Assembly (NCBI GenBank): GCA_016806645.1
Contig: JACSYO010000469.1
Coordinates: 1,612,001-1,676,000, forward strand
Direction of reading: 5' to 3'
Origin: Ophiodon elongatus
Taxonomy: Eukaryota > Chordata > Actinopteri > Perciformes > Hexagrammidae
Length of the DNA: 64,000 bases
Part shown: piece after piece, positions 1-53,184 of the stretch
How the letters are laid out: the number at the start of each line of letters is the position of its first letter
Position numbering within the stretch: the first letter of the stretch is position 1
Translations under genes and position numbers: made by a program
Notes under the pieces: model-generated
What the model was told of the DNA's origin: nothing
Databases searched by the model: none
The model's input: the letters and a program-made list of their open reading frames with translations, nothing else

Positions 1-1920
1 GGTGTGTAATGGGCTGCTGTTTCATAACATATTCACCTTATCAATTTTGACAATATGTAAATGTTGTGCTTTACACGACGGCCCCCAAGAAATGTTGTGG
101 TGCAGGTTTAAGAATCAGACATTTGCCAAAACAACACCACGAACCAACACCACGCAAGGATTTGGTGTGTTTTCTTTCCAGTAAATCAAATCAACGTCAT
201 CCATCCATCCATCCGTCCACTTTTCACTACCAGTACTGATGCAGTACTGAGCCGTAATACCTCAAAGTCTTCACGGAGAATCAGTCCAGTCCTCCTACAG
301 ATCTGTATAACATGTAGCTATTGTTTTGGAAGGTTATATTCTGTTGAATGTCTTAGTTGTTGTTTTTATTTTAATTATTTAATACTGTGGTTGTTGTCAT
401 TAAGACACCTTTTATTTGTCTGATATCGGCCTCATTTTAGCATCAGCAACCTGATTTCACAGTCAGCAATACTAATACAATAAGACTAACAGCTGCTTAA
501 AAGACGAGATCAATCTGTCATAAATTATTCTTTTAAGTTCAATTAAGAACCCCATACAATGGGGGTCGACACGCGTGTTCACAGCCGACACATGCTGTGC
601 TAAATGTATTGGCACTAACGCACCTTTTAGCATATATGCTGTGAAAGACGTAACAGAAGCTCAGTCAGCTGAGCTTCACACAGGTGGTGCTGAGGATTTT
701 AAACAGCCAAGTTTGCCTCTCAGGCGAAAGCAGGGCCTCTTGTTAGGAAGAATGATGCCTGCAACGGATTTCAGGAAATGAAAAAAATACTGCCTTTTCA
801 GACAGGTTTTATTTTTTGGTAATTTTGTTCGGCAATTTAACAATCTGTAAGATGCCTATTGTGTTTTTTTCCCAACCCCTTCTTGGTTTATTGTGTTTCA
901 AATGGAGCGTTATATAAGCAGCACTCCTCTCCTGCTGTCGTATGGGTGAATAAGAGGAGATCAAAAGGGAGGCGATAGAGAAAGAGTGTCTGCTGCCTTC
1001 TCTTCTTTATTCCCTCCACATTCTGCCAATGTGCAGCTCCCTCTAACTGCATGACTTGCCCTGGATTCTCTCTTTCTCTCTCCCTCTCCAGGACATTACA
1101 CTTTAATCTCATGTTCTCTCACTTTTTCTCTCGTGTCCCCCTTTTGGTCTCTTTGCCTCTCACGCTCCTTCCGTTGTTCATCACTCCATCCATCAATCCA
1201 TCTCTGCCTTTCTTCTTTAATCCCATGTTCTGTACTGCTTTGGCCCAGAGAATCCCATTCTAATCTGCTGTCTCAATATGGCCCTGTATGACATCTAATC
1301 CTGTGCTTGTATATTCACACGTGCGTGTGCGCGTGCACGTGCACATGCGTGTATGTGTGTGTGCACAGATGCATGTTTGTGTTTACATCCAGTGAGAGAT
1401 GTTTGGCAGTTTTGCAGAAATTAGTTAAACGATGCAACGTATTGATTTGTGTTGTATGTTGTCCTGCACAACATGAAGCAGGCCCTTATGTTGAGGGGGC
1501 GGGGGTGGGGTGTGTGTGTGGGGGGGGGTTATATTGTCATGTAAGAAGGGACATCGAGAGACAATCTTGACCCATCTGACACACATACAATAACAAGACC
1601 ACAAGCAATTATGAAAACCACACTGCTCATATGAAGAATGCAGGGAGGGATGAGGAAAGAGCGACGGCAGAGATGAGAGAAAACATGCAAGTGGGAATTC
1701 TATCTCTTTACAAAGTATAATCTCTCACTTTAATCTCCCTCTCTGCCTGTTTCTCTCTGAAGCCCTGCTGTTTAAATCTGACTTTTTTTTTCCCTTTTCT
1801 TTTTTTGTGCTCCAGCAGGTAGCTGCATAAATGATCACGCAGTCATAAAGTACAAGCACACATTTTTTCAACATGAGTAAAAAAAAGCCTGCGAGCACCA
1901 ACATGCCACCATCAGGAGCA

Positions 1921-1945
1921 ATTTATTTATTTATATATATATATA

Positions 1946-1992
<47 letters not shown>

Positions 1993-2021
1993 AAAATATA
2001 TATATAAATAAATAAATAAAC
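1921..2021. repeat. A/T-only palindromic microsatellite
   Basis: About 100 bp composed only of A and T. A TTTATTTAT-type left flank, a long (TA)n core, an A-run, and an AAATAAATAAATAAA right flank make the segment a nearly self-complementary inverted repeat. Confidence 0.9.
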
Positions 2022-2149
2022 CTGTCAGTCCCTCAGCCTAACCTGCATGAACCGTTCACCTTTTTCCCTACGAATGCACAGTCATCAGCCCGACACAGAT
2101 CATACCTTTGTTATTTTCCGCCTCTCTCTCAGTCATCCTTCTCAAATCA

Positions 2150-2880
2150 TCCTCTCAACTTAATAGACGTCTAGCGGCTCCGGTAAGTCCCGGTCAGCAG
2201 CAGCTACAGCCGGCCGGGGGACCGGGGAGGATGCTCGGCTCTGCCCGCGCCGAAGCTCCGCGATGTGCACTAGTTATCTCCCACCCTGTCGCTTCTCTCT
2301 GCTGTGGGTTAATGTGTTTGGAGCGAGTGTGTGTGTGTGTGGAGAGAGAGAGAGAGAGAGAGAGACTAACCTCTGATAAAGTCTGATTACGTCCTCTTGC
2401 TCCAGGGTCTCGCTGTCAGTTATCTCCCCTCTAACCTTCGTCAACTTCGCTTCTTCAACTCTAAAACGACTCGTCATAACGTCAACGCAACATTACACTT
2501 CTCTCTCTCTCTCTCTCTCTGAGCGCAGAATAGCGGCAAAAGGTGCGACTAATCTGTATTTCCTCATCGGTTCATCCCGCAGGTCTTCAGGGCGCCTCGG
2601 TCTTTCTTTTCTAAAATAAACCGACTGTGTTTAGTAACGGGTTGACAGGTGTCGCCTGCAGCGCACGTTCTATCTTCATCCTCCTCCTCCTCCTCCTCTT
2701 CGTCTACGCGCGGAGCCTGCGCGCGGTGTTGTTGTCTGTCAATGTGTGTGCGCGTGTGTGTGTGCGCGCGTGTGTGTGGGGTAGTACTCTTTACAATGGC
2801 TCTCTGAGCTCCGTTACAGGGGTTCAGCAGGTCGCCATGGTCCAGCAATTACCGACAACTCACCAAGCATTAGACTGACA
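2150..2880. promoter_or_regulatory. CpG-dense patch, possible promoter
   Basis: CpG dinucleotides cluster at 2165-2275 and 2690-2775 (for example cccgcgccgaagctccgcg and ctacgcgcggagcctgcgcg), unlike the CpG-poor surroundings. A perfect donor-like GTAAGT follows gcggctccg at 2183 on the + strand. The patch is interrupted by GA, CT and GT microsatellites. It may be an unmethylated promoter for an alternative or non-coding transcript, but no coding start could be tied to it. Confidence 0.3.
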
Positions 2881-5800
2881 GGTGTACACACACACACACA
2901 CACACGCACACACGGACAAACACACGGACACACTGATGCACACGCACTACACACTTAAATTGACTGTAGCATGTGGTGCTCTGGGGCCGCCTACATGCCT
3001 CCAGTTTGGGGCCCTTTAGATGGAAAATGAGTGGATTTCAGAAGGAGAGAGGTTTCTCACACTTGGCAGTAGAGTAGAAAAAGGAGTTTGATTCTATGTG
3101 TCAGTTTGAGTTTTACTTAAAACATAAAGGCACTGACATCTTGCTGTAACCAAGCTGCAAAGTCAAACACAAGGTTCCTCCAGAGTCTGTTCTCGGCTAA
3201 TGACACACTGGTTCGACTATTTTAATTCAGACTTTGTGACCAATGATTTTTATTTGCCTACGGGGCACACCTCACAATTAATTTGCATTTATTACCTGTG
3301 GGCAGTTCTCTCACAAAAGAGTTACCACAGCTTAGCCCTTTGGTGCTGCATACACAGCAATATTAAATATAGCTTTCACATGGGTGTTACACACGGCGCA
3401 CGCACGCACGCACGCACACACACACGTACACACACACGTACACAGTTTAATGTGTACAGCTCATCAGCACACAGAGCATCTAGGGCTCGGGTGGGGCCCC
3501 TTGGGGCCCTGGTTCCGGGTGCAGCTGCACCACCAGCACCCTCTGGCGCACTTCTAGAGATATTTTTCCAGGATTTAGTCGGATTCAAGTGATAGTCAGA
3601 CTCACAGTCACAATCTGAATGAGGCAATATGACAGTAGAAGCTAGCGCTCACATGCACATATGGGATTTTTGAATTCCGTACTGATATCGGTATTTAAAG
3701 GTTGAAACAATCGGAGAAAGTATTAATATCTCGGCCAATATTCACTTTTATACATGAACAGATATCCCAAACATGATTAACCCTCAAATAGTTTTCCTGA
3801 GAATTGTGACCATAATATGTGACATTTTGCAGTTTTAAAAACTGGTCCGTGCTTTCTATGATGGCACCACTGTTTCTAAATACGTATATCCACGAATACA
3901 ATACATCTGCAATAAGCTAATGTCTGAGGTTACACTTTGTGGTTTATAGACCATTTTATATTTTAATGTAAAATGAGGATGGAGACAATAACATGAACAC
4001 TGAGACAATACGATTTAATCCAATCCAGTATTTCTTTGTGAGGACTGTATCAGGGAAGTGTTTGTTCCTCTCTACAGTGGTTTATGTTCTTATGGGCACT
4101 GATTGTAATATTGTTGTATTGTATCACATTATATTGTAGTTTTTTTTCCCATCATGCAAAAACTGACAGTGATGCTAATTGCAGACTAATATAATGGGAC
4201 ATCATTTTCCTTTCTTATTTTCCTTAATGAAAAATAGAAGCCATATTCCTACTGGAACTATTACTGCGTCTGCGGTAAATTACAGTAATTTATGGTTTAG
4301 TTATCCCTCGTGGTATCGGTTTAATAGCCCTGTGCAGGCAACTGTTGTCTGAGTAAAAGTAGGTTAAAACATGTTCGATGCTCAATCCCTTGAAATTCCC
4401 AGCAAAAAAAACATTTATGCAACCAACAATCAAAATGGAAAATAGTCTAATCGTGCAGATCTCAGTTAGAAAAAATTGGCGGTTGTATAGAAATCAGCTC
4501 ACAATGCAACATGATTTGGACTCAGAGGGTCGCAACTCATGGAATATTGATTGAATTTGATTTTTATGCGATTGCTGGTGGTTTGATTCAGTATTCATGT
4601 CTTACTTTGTTATACACTCGATAAGAATAATGCAACAAGGTTAAACTCATATGTCATTCTCTATAAATAAAATGCAGTGCATTGATGATTGTGAGTTTGT
4701 AAGTACAATATTGTGGTTACGTTCACCGGACCAAACACCCAGTGGATGTTCAAGGCGATATAAAGCCTTTATCACCACGCTGTCCTCAGCCTCAACCTAC
4801 AACCTTTGTAAACTTCCTCTGTCACATATTTGCATGTTGGTCGTATTAGTTGATCATCTTCTGAAGGGTTGTACTCGCATCTTCTTGCAAATGATAAATT
4901 ATGTTTAGATGTTTAGAAAAAGAGCTAACCTGTTGAACACCTGGATGTGAAGTTTAGTGATTTAAAGCAGCTTACTTTTTGTCCATTTCAAAGACAAAAT
5001 ACTAAGACTGTCAGGCAACAGGCTGATATCACCTTCCATCCTTTTGCATTGTGATACTTCCTGTATCCATATTAGGGTTTACTAAATGTATGCAGCACTT
5101 ACAAGCCCAAAACTCTGTTTTGAAAACCGAGTTTCTGAAAATCTTCACACTGACTGGAGTTTTTTTTTTAGTGACCTTAAACGTGTTTGTGTGCAGACGA
5201 AAACTCAAAACACGTAGAAAACGCAATTTTTTTTACAGAAATACCTGTGTACGTGTAAACAAGACCTTAGTGACTTGCCAAATAACAAATTGGCTACGAA
5301 GTCACTGAGTTACCTAGTTTTTTTTGAGTAGGATTATTGAAGGATGGGTCAGTATTTACATTTAGAAATATCTCCCATTGGTAGTCAGGCTAATAGACAT
5401 CTTCTGATCTCTTTAAAATCAAATATGTCTTTAAAGATGAATTATCAAAGCAAATATGTAACAATTTACAAAATATTGCTCTGTAATATAACAATACAGT
5501 GAAGTGAAAATATATTTACATCCAGCTTGAGTACAACTTTAAAAAAATCTTTGGAAACTGTGACTAAAACAGTTAATTGTAGATTAAAATGTAAAATATT
5601 GAATTAAATAATTAACTATTTAGTTTGTGAAATGACAAACTCCAGTAGCAAATCAACAACGCCCTTCTTTATGCATTTTGATTACTAGCTTAAATCACAA
5701 CACAAATGAGTTATTTAAACTTGAATCAGTAAGTTTTGTCTTCATTGATTAATCCTCCATTCATTTTTGCATTTCTAAATATAAAGAAGAAAAAGAAAAG

Positions 5801-7874
5801 TTGTTGTAACTATCAAATAATTATTGAATTCTTTTTTTCTGCCATTTTGACTGACTTGCTTTGCGCCAAGTCAGGGTTTTTGTTTTTTTTAAATGTTTTG
5901 TGTCGTACCGTGGAGTTGTTCAGGAAGTACAGAAACTGTAGTACTGTTGTCACAGGAGGGTTTACAAAGCGGAAGAACGTGAGGCCAAAACGTCTCTGTG
6001 TCATATTGTCTCTGCAGGTGTGAACGCATGTAAAGAATGTAATTACTAAAAGGTAATTAGCAACGACGGGTTCATCAGCTGTCAATTAGAAATCCACTCT
6101 CACACCAGCTCAGCTCAAATGAATACAAACGTTGCTGTAGGTTGTTTTGTTTTCGCCTCGCATGTAGATTCTTGAAGAACACCATCACAGAGGAGATGTT
6201 TGTGTCGTTAAGATGAAACGGTGTTTCTCTCTGTTCGCTTTGTCTTTGTGCGTCAAAGTCACAGCCTTGAGGTGAATTACAGGCATTTTATATCGTAGTG
6301 GGTGTCAAGAAAAGCACATTCACAGTGAGACTCTGGAGCTACATTTGCTCAAAGGCCAAGAAAAGCCAATGAAACACAAAATCAAGATACTTAGTTTGTT
6401 TTTTTTAATCCTCTTTTTAGCCTTACAGTAATTGGGCATCCTTATGTTGATCTATCTGGGACAGCCATTAGATAACGCTGTCTTTAACGGCTTAATAAAT
6501 ACAGTGCTTAAGATGGATTGTCAAAGCAAATGCTTTTATCTTGTTAATTTCTTAATTCTAGTATGTTCAGTTTCTTCTTTTAACCTTTCCCTCCCTGTGC
6601 TGAAAAGTGATGTTTTATTTCATCCGAAGGATCAATTTATCCGTACTATAATCTTATTTAATCTCAGTTAAAGGTGTAGCACCATGTCTGCTTTTATCCT
6701 GCACTGCATAATTCGCTTTCTTCTTTTTTTCCTTCCACATGGACGCAAGCAAATTGATTGGCATTCTCAAGTGGACTGACTAAATGATGGCTAGAAATTA
6801 AATGCCTGAAAGAGGTATGATGGTGGTTAGGACAAGTGGGTAGAGGAGAAAGGGAGAGAAGGCGGGAGAGGGAGGAATACACAAACAGGTTGCAGTGGGG
6901 CCTGGGGAATAAAGGGGGAGAGAGCGCAGAGCGCAGAGAGAATGAAAAATAAGATGGAGGGCCACGGAAAGCAAAGACAGAAGACTTCTTCAACGCAGAG
7001 CCACACATCAAGGAGATTTTAGCCTGTTGTCATCATCACCATCATAGCTATTGACTTCTAGTATAATCACAGTGGTTAAACATCAATTTGTATTCAGCCA
7101 AACAGCAAGTTAGGGCGTTCTCTCTTTCAGTTTCACCAACCAACTTCTTCCTCTTCCGTCTGGTCAGGTTATAATCATTTAGCTCTCGTCCTTCACTGAT
7201 GCATCAATCTATCCAACCCTCCATCCTCCCCCCACCACCTCTCTCTCTCTCCCCTCCTCTCCCCATTTCACCCCCTCAGTGTGATTACTTACCTCCCCAG
7301 AAAGACGAAGAAGAAGAGGTACACTCCATCTTGTTGTTTTATGTTCCCAGCAAATTTAGTCCTGCGTCTCCCTCCTCCACCCTCAACTCTCTTTCACTTT
7401 GTCTGTCTCTCTCACTCACTCTTCGTCACCCCTCCCTGAGCCTTTCCTCCATCCCCTGACACCTTGCGCTCTCCTCCTCCCCTCCCCTCCCTCCCTCCCC
7501 TCTCCAACCCTCTTTAACTCTGTATGTAGTTGTATAACTTATCACCCTGATCCCTTCCCCGCTCCGATAATTGGTGTGTCTCGGCAGAAGATGCTAGCAG
7601 GTTTTATTAAGCTGCTCAGTATTAGTGGCTCCAATTAGTCATCTAATACCAATAAGATAAAGAAACAGTTTGCCTTCATGTAGACGGCACCGCGGGAGAA
7701 GAGAGTGTGTGCGCTTGCGTGCGTGCGTGTTTGTTTGTTTTTTGCCCATGCAACAACTGTGGTCAGTGCGCACACACACCTCACAAACACACACAGTTAC
7801 ACTCGGTCCACACACGACATGAAGATACATGTTGGTTTTAACAGATGGTGAATCACTTTCCCTCGAGTACAGAC

Positions 7875-7901
7875 ATTTCTCTCTCTCTCTCTCTCTTTCT
7901 T

Positions 7902-7961
<60 letters not shown>
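7875..7961 (+). repeat. (CT)n microsatellite
   Basis: Alternating CT with three short CTTT interruptions, ending at ctctata. Confidence 0.95.
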
Positions 7962-7965
<4 letters not shown>

Positions 7966-8114
7966 ATTAACTAGGTTTCAGTATCCAACCTTTGGGCTTT
8001 GCCGTCGCCATGGTTACCCAAACTCTGAAACACTACTGTCTGTATTTGTGTGTGTGTGACTACTGGCAAGTATGATGTATGTGTGAGCACACGTGTCATA
8101 GTGTTCACACCCCT

Positions 8115-8117
<3 letters not shown>

Positions 8118-8205
<88 letters not shown>
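8118..8205 (+). repeat. (GT)n microsatellite
   Basis: Uninterrupted alternating GT for about 88 bp. Cys-Val or Thr-His open frames across it are artefacts of the repeat. Confidence 0.98.
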
Positions 8206-8206
<1 letters not shown>

Positions 8207-8720
8207 ACGCACGTCTCTGCGACTACATGATTGTGCATACACAAGAGTATTTTGGTTGCTTTGATGCCTTTGTTTCCCCACAGGGCTCAGAGGCTGGTTC
8301 TGTCTCAAGCGCCTATGTATCTACACAGAGAACAGCGGTATTACATGGGATCATTGATAATTCAACACAGGTCTATTGTGCTTTACATAATGCAATCTTA
8401 ATTATTATATAATGCCAAGAATAAAAATAATGGGGAAAAAAAACATAATTTATTCTGTACCTGTAACAGGGAAGGTAAAAGTTGAATTTGAACCTTACAC
8501 TCCTTCTCCGAAAGGCAAAAATAATTTATTTGGGGATTATATTCCCTGAACTGCCTGGGCGGCCAACCGTGTACATGATTATAAACTCAATTAAAAACAT
8601 CGATAGTGTTTCTCATACCTACAATATCAAATGTGTATTATAACCCATCATTAGTGTTTAATAATTTTTTTAAAATGCTGCAGTGAAGTAAAGACAGACA
8701 GGCCTTGTAGAGGGTTCAAT

Positions 8721-8770
8721 ATGTTTCAGTATGTTTCAGTATGTTTCAGTATGTTTCAGTATGTTTCAGT
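8721..8770 (+). repeat. 10-bp tandem repeat, five exact copies of ATGTTTCAGT
   Basis: Five identical head-to-tail units followed by a partial ATG. The lack of divergence suggests recent expansion. Confidence 0.97.
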
Positions 8771-11700
8771 ATGAACGTGTTCTTCGTCTGAAGGCAAAAG
8801 CTCGGTGTCTTTTGTATGTCTTTGGTTGTCTTGATTCATTAGATTGTACACTTTCAGACAGTCTCTCCCCTTGAAGGCATTCATGGTGTTTCACTCGGTA
8901 GTATATGAAAAGTGTCTGTGAGAAAAAGAAAAGAAAAAATTGCCGAACGTAATCAATCAAATACATTTATGTCCACTTTCCTGATAGATTACCTTGTTAA
9001 GTGAGCTGTATTTCTTCTGGTTACCTTCCTTACTCATAGTCTTATAAACACGGTGCTGTGTTCTGTCATCTGACAAACCTTCAAAGTCATGGATCTATTA
9101 CTCAAACTGGACTTCTTGGATTGTATTTCACTGTCTCAACTTTACCCGAAGCATCACAGCCCCACCAACGCAATTTTATTTTCCCAGCTGGCAGTGAGCT
9201 GGAAAAATTAGTTTCTGAGGCTATTTTGTTAACATTTGGTGCAATATTGTCCTTATTTCTGATGATAGCTGTCCAGACACAGACAGTGCCACCTCTCACA
9301 GAGACATTTCCAGCAGCCACAATGGAGCATGATTGCAGAAAAAAAGATTTCAGCAATCTAAAACATCAGTTTCCGCCAGGCTTTGTTGTCAGTCCCCAAA
9401 GCCTGGCATCCCAACTGATGGCCGCCTCAGTAATCCAGAAGGCAATTCAGCCATAAAACATGTTATGATTTGAGTGGCGGAACTTCAGAGTGTGAGTGTG
9501 TTCTCTGGGCATTACAGCGATGAGATTATGGGAAATATTGGACATCAACTGACATGTAGACGGGGCAAGCAGAGGGGAAGTGGCTGAAAAAATACATTTC
9601 TTCAAGATAAGTCCTAAAATGCATTTAACATCATAAACTGGCACATAACGGTAAAAGCATCCACCAGCATTTTTTCCAGTTAAAGTGCACTGAAGGAACT
9701 ACTTAGTGCTGTTTTCCTGGCCAGGTTTTAGTCACCAGGTCCAACTGTGACAACCTTTTAGTCTGCTAGCTGACTTTGAGGCAACCGCTGGTCCCAAATT
9801 ACATCTGTCATTCTGTCATCTGCTCATATTATTTTATGAGAAAGTTAAACTGTTAAATATTGCAAAGTATGATGACCAGATAGCATTGTTAGGTTAGCAT
9901 GATCGGAATTTCATTTAAAACTGCATGCATACTACTAACTTTAAAAAACATAATATGCAGATATAAATAAAACAATTAAGTATACATTTATTTAGGTTTG
10001 ACAGTTAAGTTTGATGTATTCTTTGTAAAACTGTTATTTTAGGCCATGATATCACGCTTTGCAATGCTGGGACTTACTGTTTACATGTTTTATGACTTTA
10101 GATTGGACAGATATCCAGTTTCCTGGTAACTGATTTCCACATTACTAATATCTTACTAACTAAACCTAAGCTTACACTAAGGCCATTATTATTTATATGA
10201 AATATTATGTTAAAAGGAATTATCTTATCTTATTTTATTATCTTATGTTGCTCATTTGCATACATTTCCAGATCAGAAATCTAAACATTCAATAAAGCCA
10301 ATGATCTCATCTGTGATAAATTACCAATAGACTAATACATGTTCTAATTGGTGCTGCAATGCCAGCAGTGTAAAATAGACACCAGCAAACACTACAAGAG
10401 CAAGTACAACCTTGTGAATGAAATAAAACAGTATTTTCTGCATCACAAACTGAAAGCATTTAAGTTGTTGTTGCGATGTGATCAGTTTGCGCTTTTGTAA
10501 TTGCACAGCTTTGTTCTGGCATTAGTAACGTACGGCTCAACAAGTTTGCATTTATAACGTAATCCCTCATCTGAGAATCTGTATAGCTCATAGAGAACAT
10601 TGTTAGTAAACGGCAATGGATCTATCCAGTCTCTAAACACTCTCTCCCTCCGAGGAAAACCTCTCACAAATCTGGCACCTAAATTAGGTCCAGGTACACT
10701 TTCTATAGTCGATTTCAATCCGAAACTCTGAACATAAGCTGGTCGGGGAGAGTTTATGTTTGCAGCATAAATTACTATGGCGATCTATCCAGGTTAAAAG
10801 AGAGCCATCTTCAAAACTCTGGCTTTAGGCTTAACATACCTCGCTAACCCACTAATCCGGCTTCATGGTACACCGCTCAGCTGTCACCAGTTTACTCCTC
10901 CACCACCACCACCACCACCACCAACACCACCGTGGTGACTGGTTTCGGTTCATTGCTCCACGTCGGTGCTGCATCGTCACTCCTTCAGGCAGATTTGTCT
11001 TCTTCTTTTTTTTAAGAAACCTTTCACCACTCGGATGGCCTGGGGCGTGTTTCTCAACATGGACGCGTATTAACAAGAGCCATTATGTGATATCACTCTT
11101 ATGTACAGCCTGCAGCTAATCAGCAGAGGATGAATGGGAGACTTAATGGAGACATTTTATTTGTCTGGGCTTTTACGTCCCAATGAGCTTTATTTCAGTT
11201 CACCATAATATCCATCAGCTCTTAAACAAGCTGTGCACCTCAAATCGTCTCACACTGTCACATTAAAATAGCGTCCTCTTTTTCAGTTCATGCTGTATGG
11301 AGCTGCACATTTTCAAATGAGAGAGTGGAGAAATCCACTTTGGGAGATGTTGGTGAGACATATACAGAGAAGTATAGTGTGTTGAAAGGCTGAAATTAAG
11401 TGGGATTTACCATTAATGAGGCAGTGGGGGATGGTGAAAAAGTTGAAGAGTAGAGGATTCTTGAGAGGGAAAGACAGCTCTGGGATTTAGTCTCTCTACT
11501 CCCCTCTTTAAACTTGCCTGATACACTTTGTGAGTGCGTACCCAATTGGCACAATGCCTACTGGCAAAGAGTAACTAAAACGAGAGACGTCTACCATGTG
11601 TTCTGACGTAACTTTGTAACTGTCCCTTGCACAGAGATTATGTGCTTATCAGATTTTCCTAACATGGTTGCAGCAACCAAAATTTGTTCCAGGATCAGGG

Positions 11701-11891
11701 AAAGAATTGGAAAACAGGATTTTTATGAGTTTATGGTCAGGTTTGAGTTGGAAGCGCTGCAGTCTGCAGATGTCCCCGGGCTAGCACTGCTGACTCCACA
11801 CGTTCATGGATATGCAAGTGAGGAAAACACTTGGTTATTGCATATGTCAAGAGAAGCAGCAGCAGCAGCCAGCCTCATCACCCTGCCAGCA

Positions 11892-11952
11892 ATTTACACT
11901 CTTTAAACATGTGCAGTTTATATATAACTGCACATGTTTAAAGAGTATAAAT
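11892..11952. repeat. Near-perfect 27-bp inverted repeat with 7-nt loop
   Basis: The left arm ends in ACTCTTTAAACATGTGCAGTT and is the exact reverse complement of the right arm over 21 bp. It extends to 27 bp with one mismatch, around a TATATAT loop. It is followed by a (TA)n and GA run. Confidence 0.95.
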
Positions 11953-13246
11953 GTATATATATATATATGTATGTAGAGAGAGAGAGAAATAGAGCTCATT
12001 ATATTGTTATTGTATTTACGCTACAATCACCTCCTTGTTTTTCTGATTTTTTTTTTTTACACAAATTAAACCATCTTGCCTGCCTGCTTCTCACAGAGTT
12101 GTTTATTTTTCTTTGGACTGTAGCCTCAGCATGAGTTTACTCATTAGCTTTGCAGGCAGTGAAGCTACTCGTTGTGATTGCGTAATGCTTCTCAGACCTC
12201 ATTGACGGGACTCGGAGCCTGCTGGTTCTCATTCTACCTATCTAATCAGGGACGGAGTCACACCTGCATTGCCAGGTGAATGCAATTAATTGCTGGTTGG
12301 CAAACCCAGCAGCACTGTGAGCACTGAGGATTTGTTAAGAAATGCTGACAACAATAATAAATTATGTAATGAAGGACAAATGTGGGGCTTTTTTTCCCTC
12401 CAGCACCTAAATATAAGCAACAGTTATTTTAGTACACAAAGTTAGATGTAAAACTTGATTATATCTTTGCAGATCAGAGTTACATCACACCTAGACACAC
12501 ATCAGTGGCAATGAAGAAATGTTCTGAAGTCAGTTGTTAATGAATACAGTGATTAGGTGTTGTTAATGATGTGTTTAACACTTTGGTGAAGGTTCAAGGA
12601 AGTGTAGAGTGCCGTCTGTCTTTGACCACAAAAGTGTTTTTACACTGATTAGAAGGAGAGAAATACTCATTTCTCTGTTGCAAACAAGCGATTAAAACTA
12701 CCGATGCAACCTTGAATTCAGCAGTGGTCAATACTGCAATTAGTATTAGTTGTTATTTGGGCTGCATTATTTTCATCAAGGATTAAACCGCAGATTATTT
12801 ATTCAAATTTAAAAATGCTCATAACGAGTTCTGAGAGCCAAAGGTGATGTTTTTATATTCGCCAGCCAACATATATTCAAGTTACAGTGATTGAAAACAC
12901 AGAAAAGCAGAAAATCCTCAAATCGGAGAAACTTGTAGCAGGGAACACTTGGTATTCTTATCAAAACATTTGCCAATTAATTTTCTTTTAATTGATTGAT
13001 AAATTAATTGACCAATGTTTTCAGCTCTACATTTATGGTTTAATGCAGATTGGATGTAATGAGAAAAGGATATCACTGTTGTAAACAAGAAATCCAAACT
13101 ACGAGTGTAACCTTGATTTCAGCTGTGGGACATTGTTCAGTTTCATACATTCTTTGAGCATACACCAGTTGATTGTTGTTTGAACTCAAGTTGTTTTGGG
13201 GCATTTTTATTTCATGAATATTTCTTCTTTCTTGTCTGTCTTTCAG

Positions 13247-52775
<39,529 letters not shown>

Positions 52776-52860
52776 GAGAGTGGATTGGTCCGATTTGGTT
52801 GCTGTGGATACACACCACTACGCTCAACATTCAGATTCCTCCTCCTTGTTGTTGTTGCAG

Positions 52861-52895
52861 ATCAAGACCTTCTTCAGCAGGAAGACAACTCCTAA
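52861..52895 (+). CDS. macrod1: Alternative terminal exon i: QDLLQQEDNS stop
   Basis: A second strong acceptor (ctcctccttgttgttgttgcag) ends at 52860, 120 nt after the first terminal acceptor. Joined directly to the exon ending at 47913 it reads DQDLLQQEDNS and stops at TAA 52893. Joined through a 24-nt microexon 52741-52764 it reads APTEAKVKNQDLLQQEDNS. The 96-nt segment 52765-52860 has the size and shape of a small fish intron, with a possible branch site near ctcaac. If this acceptor is used, the SKL tail is lost. Confidence 0.4.
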
Positions 52896-53178
52896 ATGGA
52901 TGATTGCTTTTTTTGAAGTGCACGCTGGCTGTTCAGCAGATGTCGATTAGTTCTTCTGTTTTTCCCCCGAATGAGAGACATGTCGTGATGAAGGTGTGAA
53001 ATGATATTGATCATTCTTGTGAAAAATTTGACCTTAAGCTGCATTCTAACTTGACCTTTATTGTCCGTGATCAGCTTTGCATCAAGCTATGAGTTATGTT
53101 TCCTGAGTTATTTAAATATTGGGATTCCAGTGTGTGTGTGTGTGTGTGTGTACATGTGTGAGACAATGACAAAAGCTT

Positions 53179-53184
53179 ATTAAA
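53179..53184 (+). promoter_or_regulatory. Candidate polyadenylation signal ATTAAA
   Basis: ATTAAA, the commonest variant of AATAAA, lies about 400 nt after the SKL stop and is followed within 25 nt by a GT-rich element (agtgtgtatg near 53203). This is the expected arrangement for cleavage at about 53200. Confidence 0.45.

Larger units (their letters stand above)
1..13246 (+). other. 3' part of a long upstream intron (start outside window)
   Basis: No MacroD exon was recognised here. Contents: A/T palindrome 1921-2021; CpG-dense patch 2150-2880; (CT)n 7875-7961; (GT)n 8118-8205; a 10-bp tandem repeat 8721-8770; (CCA)n near 10897-10934; and a near-perfect hairpin 11892-11952. C/T-rich stretches occur around 1060-1260 and 7200-7560. 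Open frames up to 132 codons (9058-9456) show no recognisable family. The rest is unremarkable A/T-rich sequence. Confidence 0.7.

Noticed and set aside
8118..8205. Cys-Val and Thr-His repeat proteins across this and the other GT/CA tracts
   Set aside because: Translation of dinucleotide repeats in all frames, not genes.
8282..8330. Exon-like segment after ttccccacag
   Set aside because: No MacroD similarity, no clear consensus donor, and the phase cannot be tested.
9058..9456. 132-codon open frame with a hydrophobic stretch
   Set aside because: No family motif recognised and no splice or promoter context.
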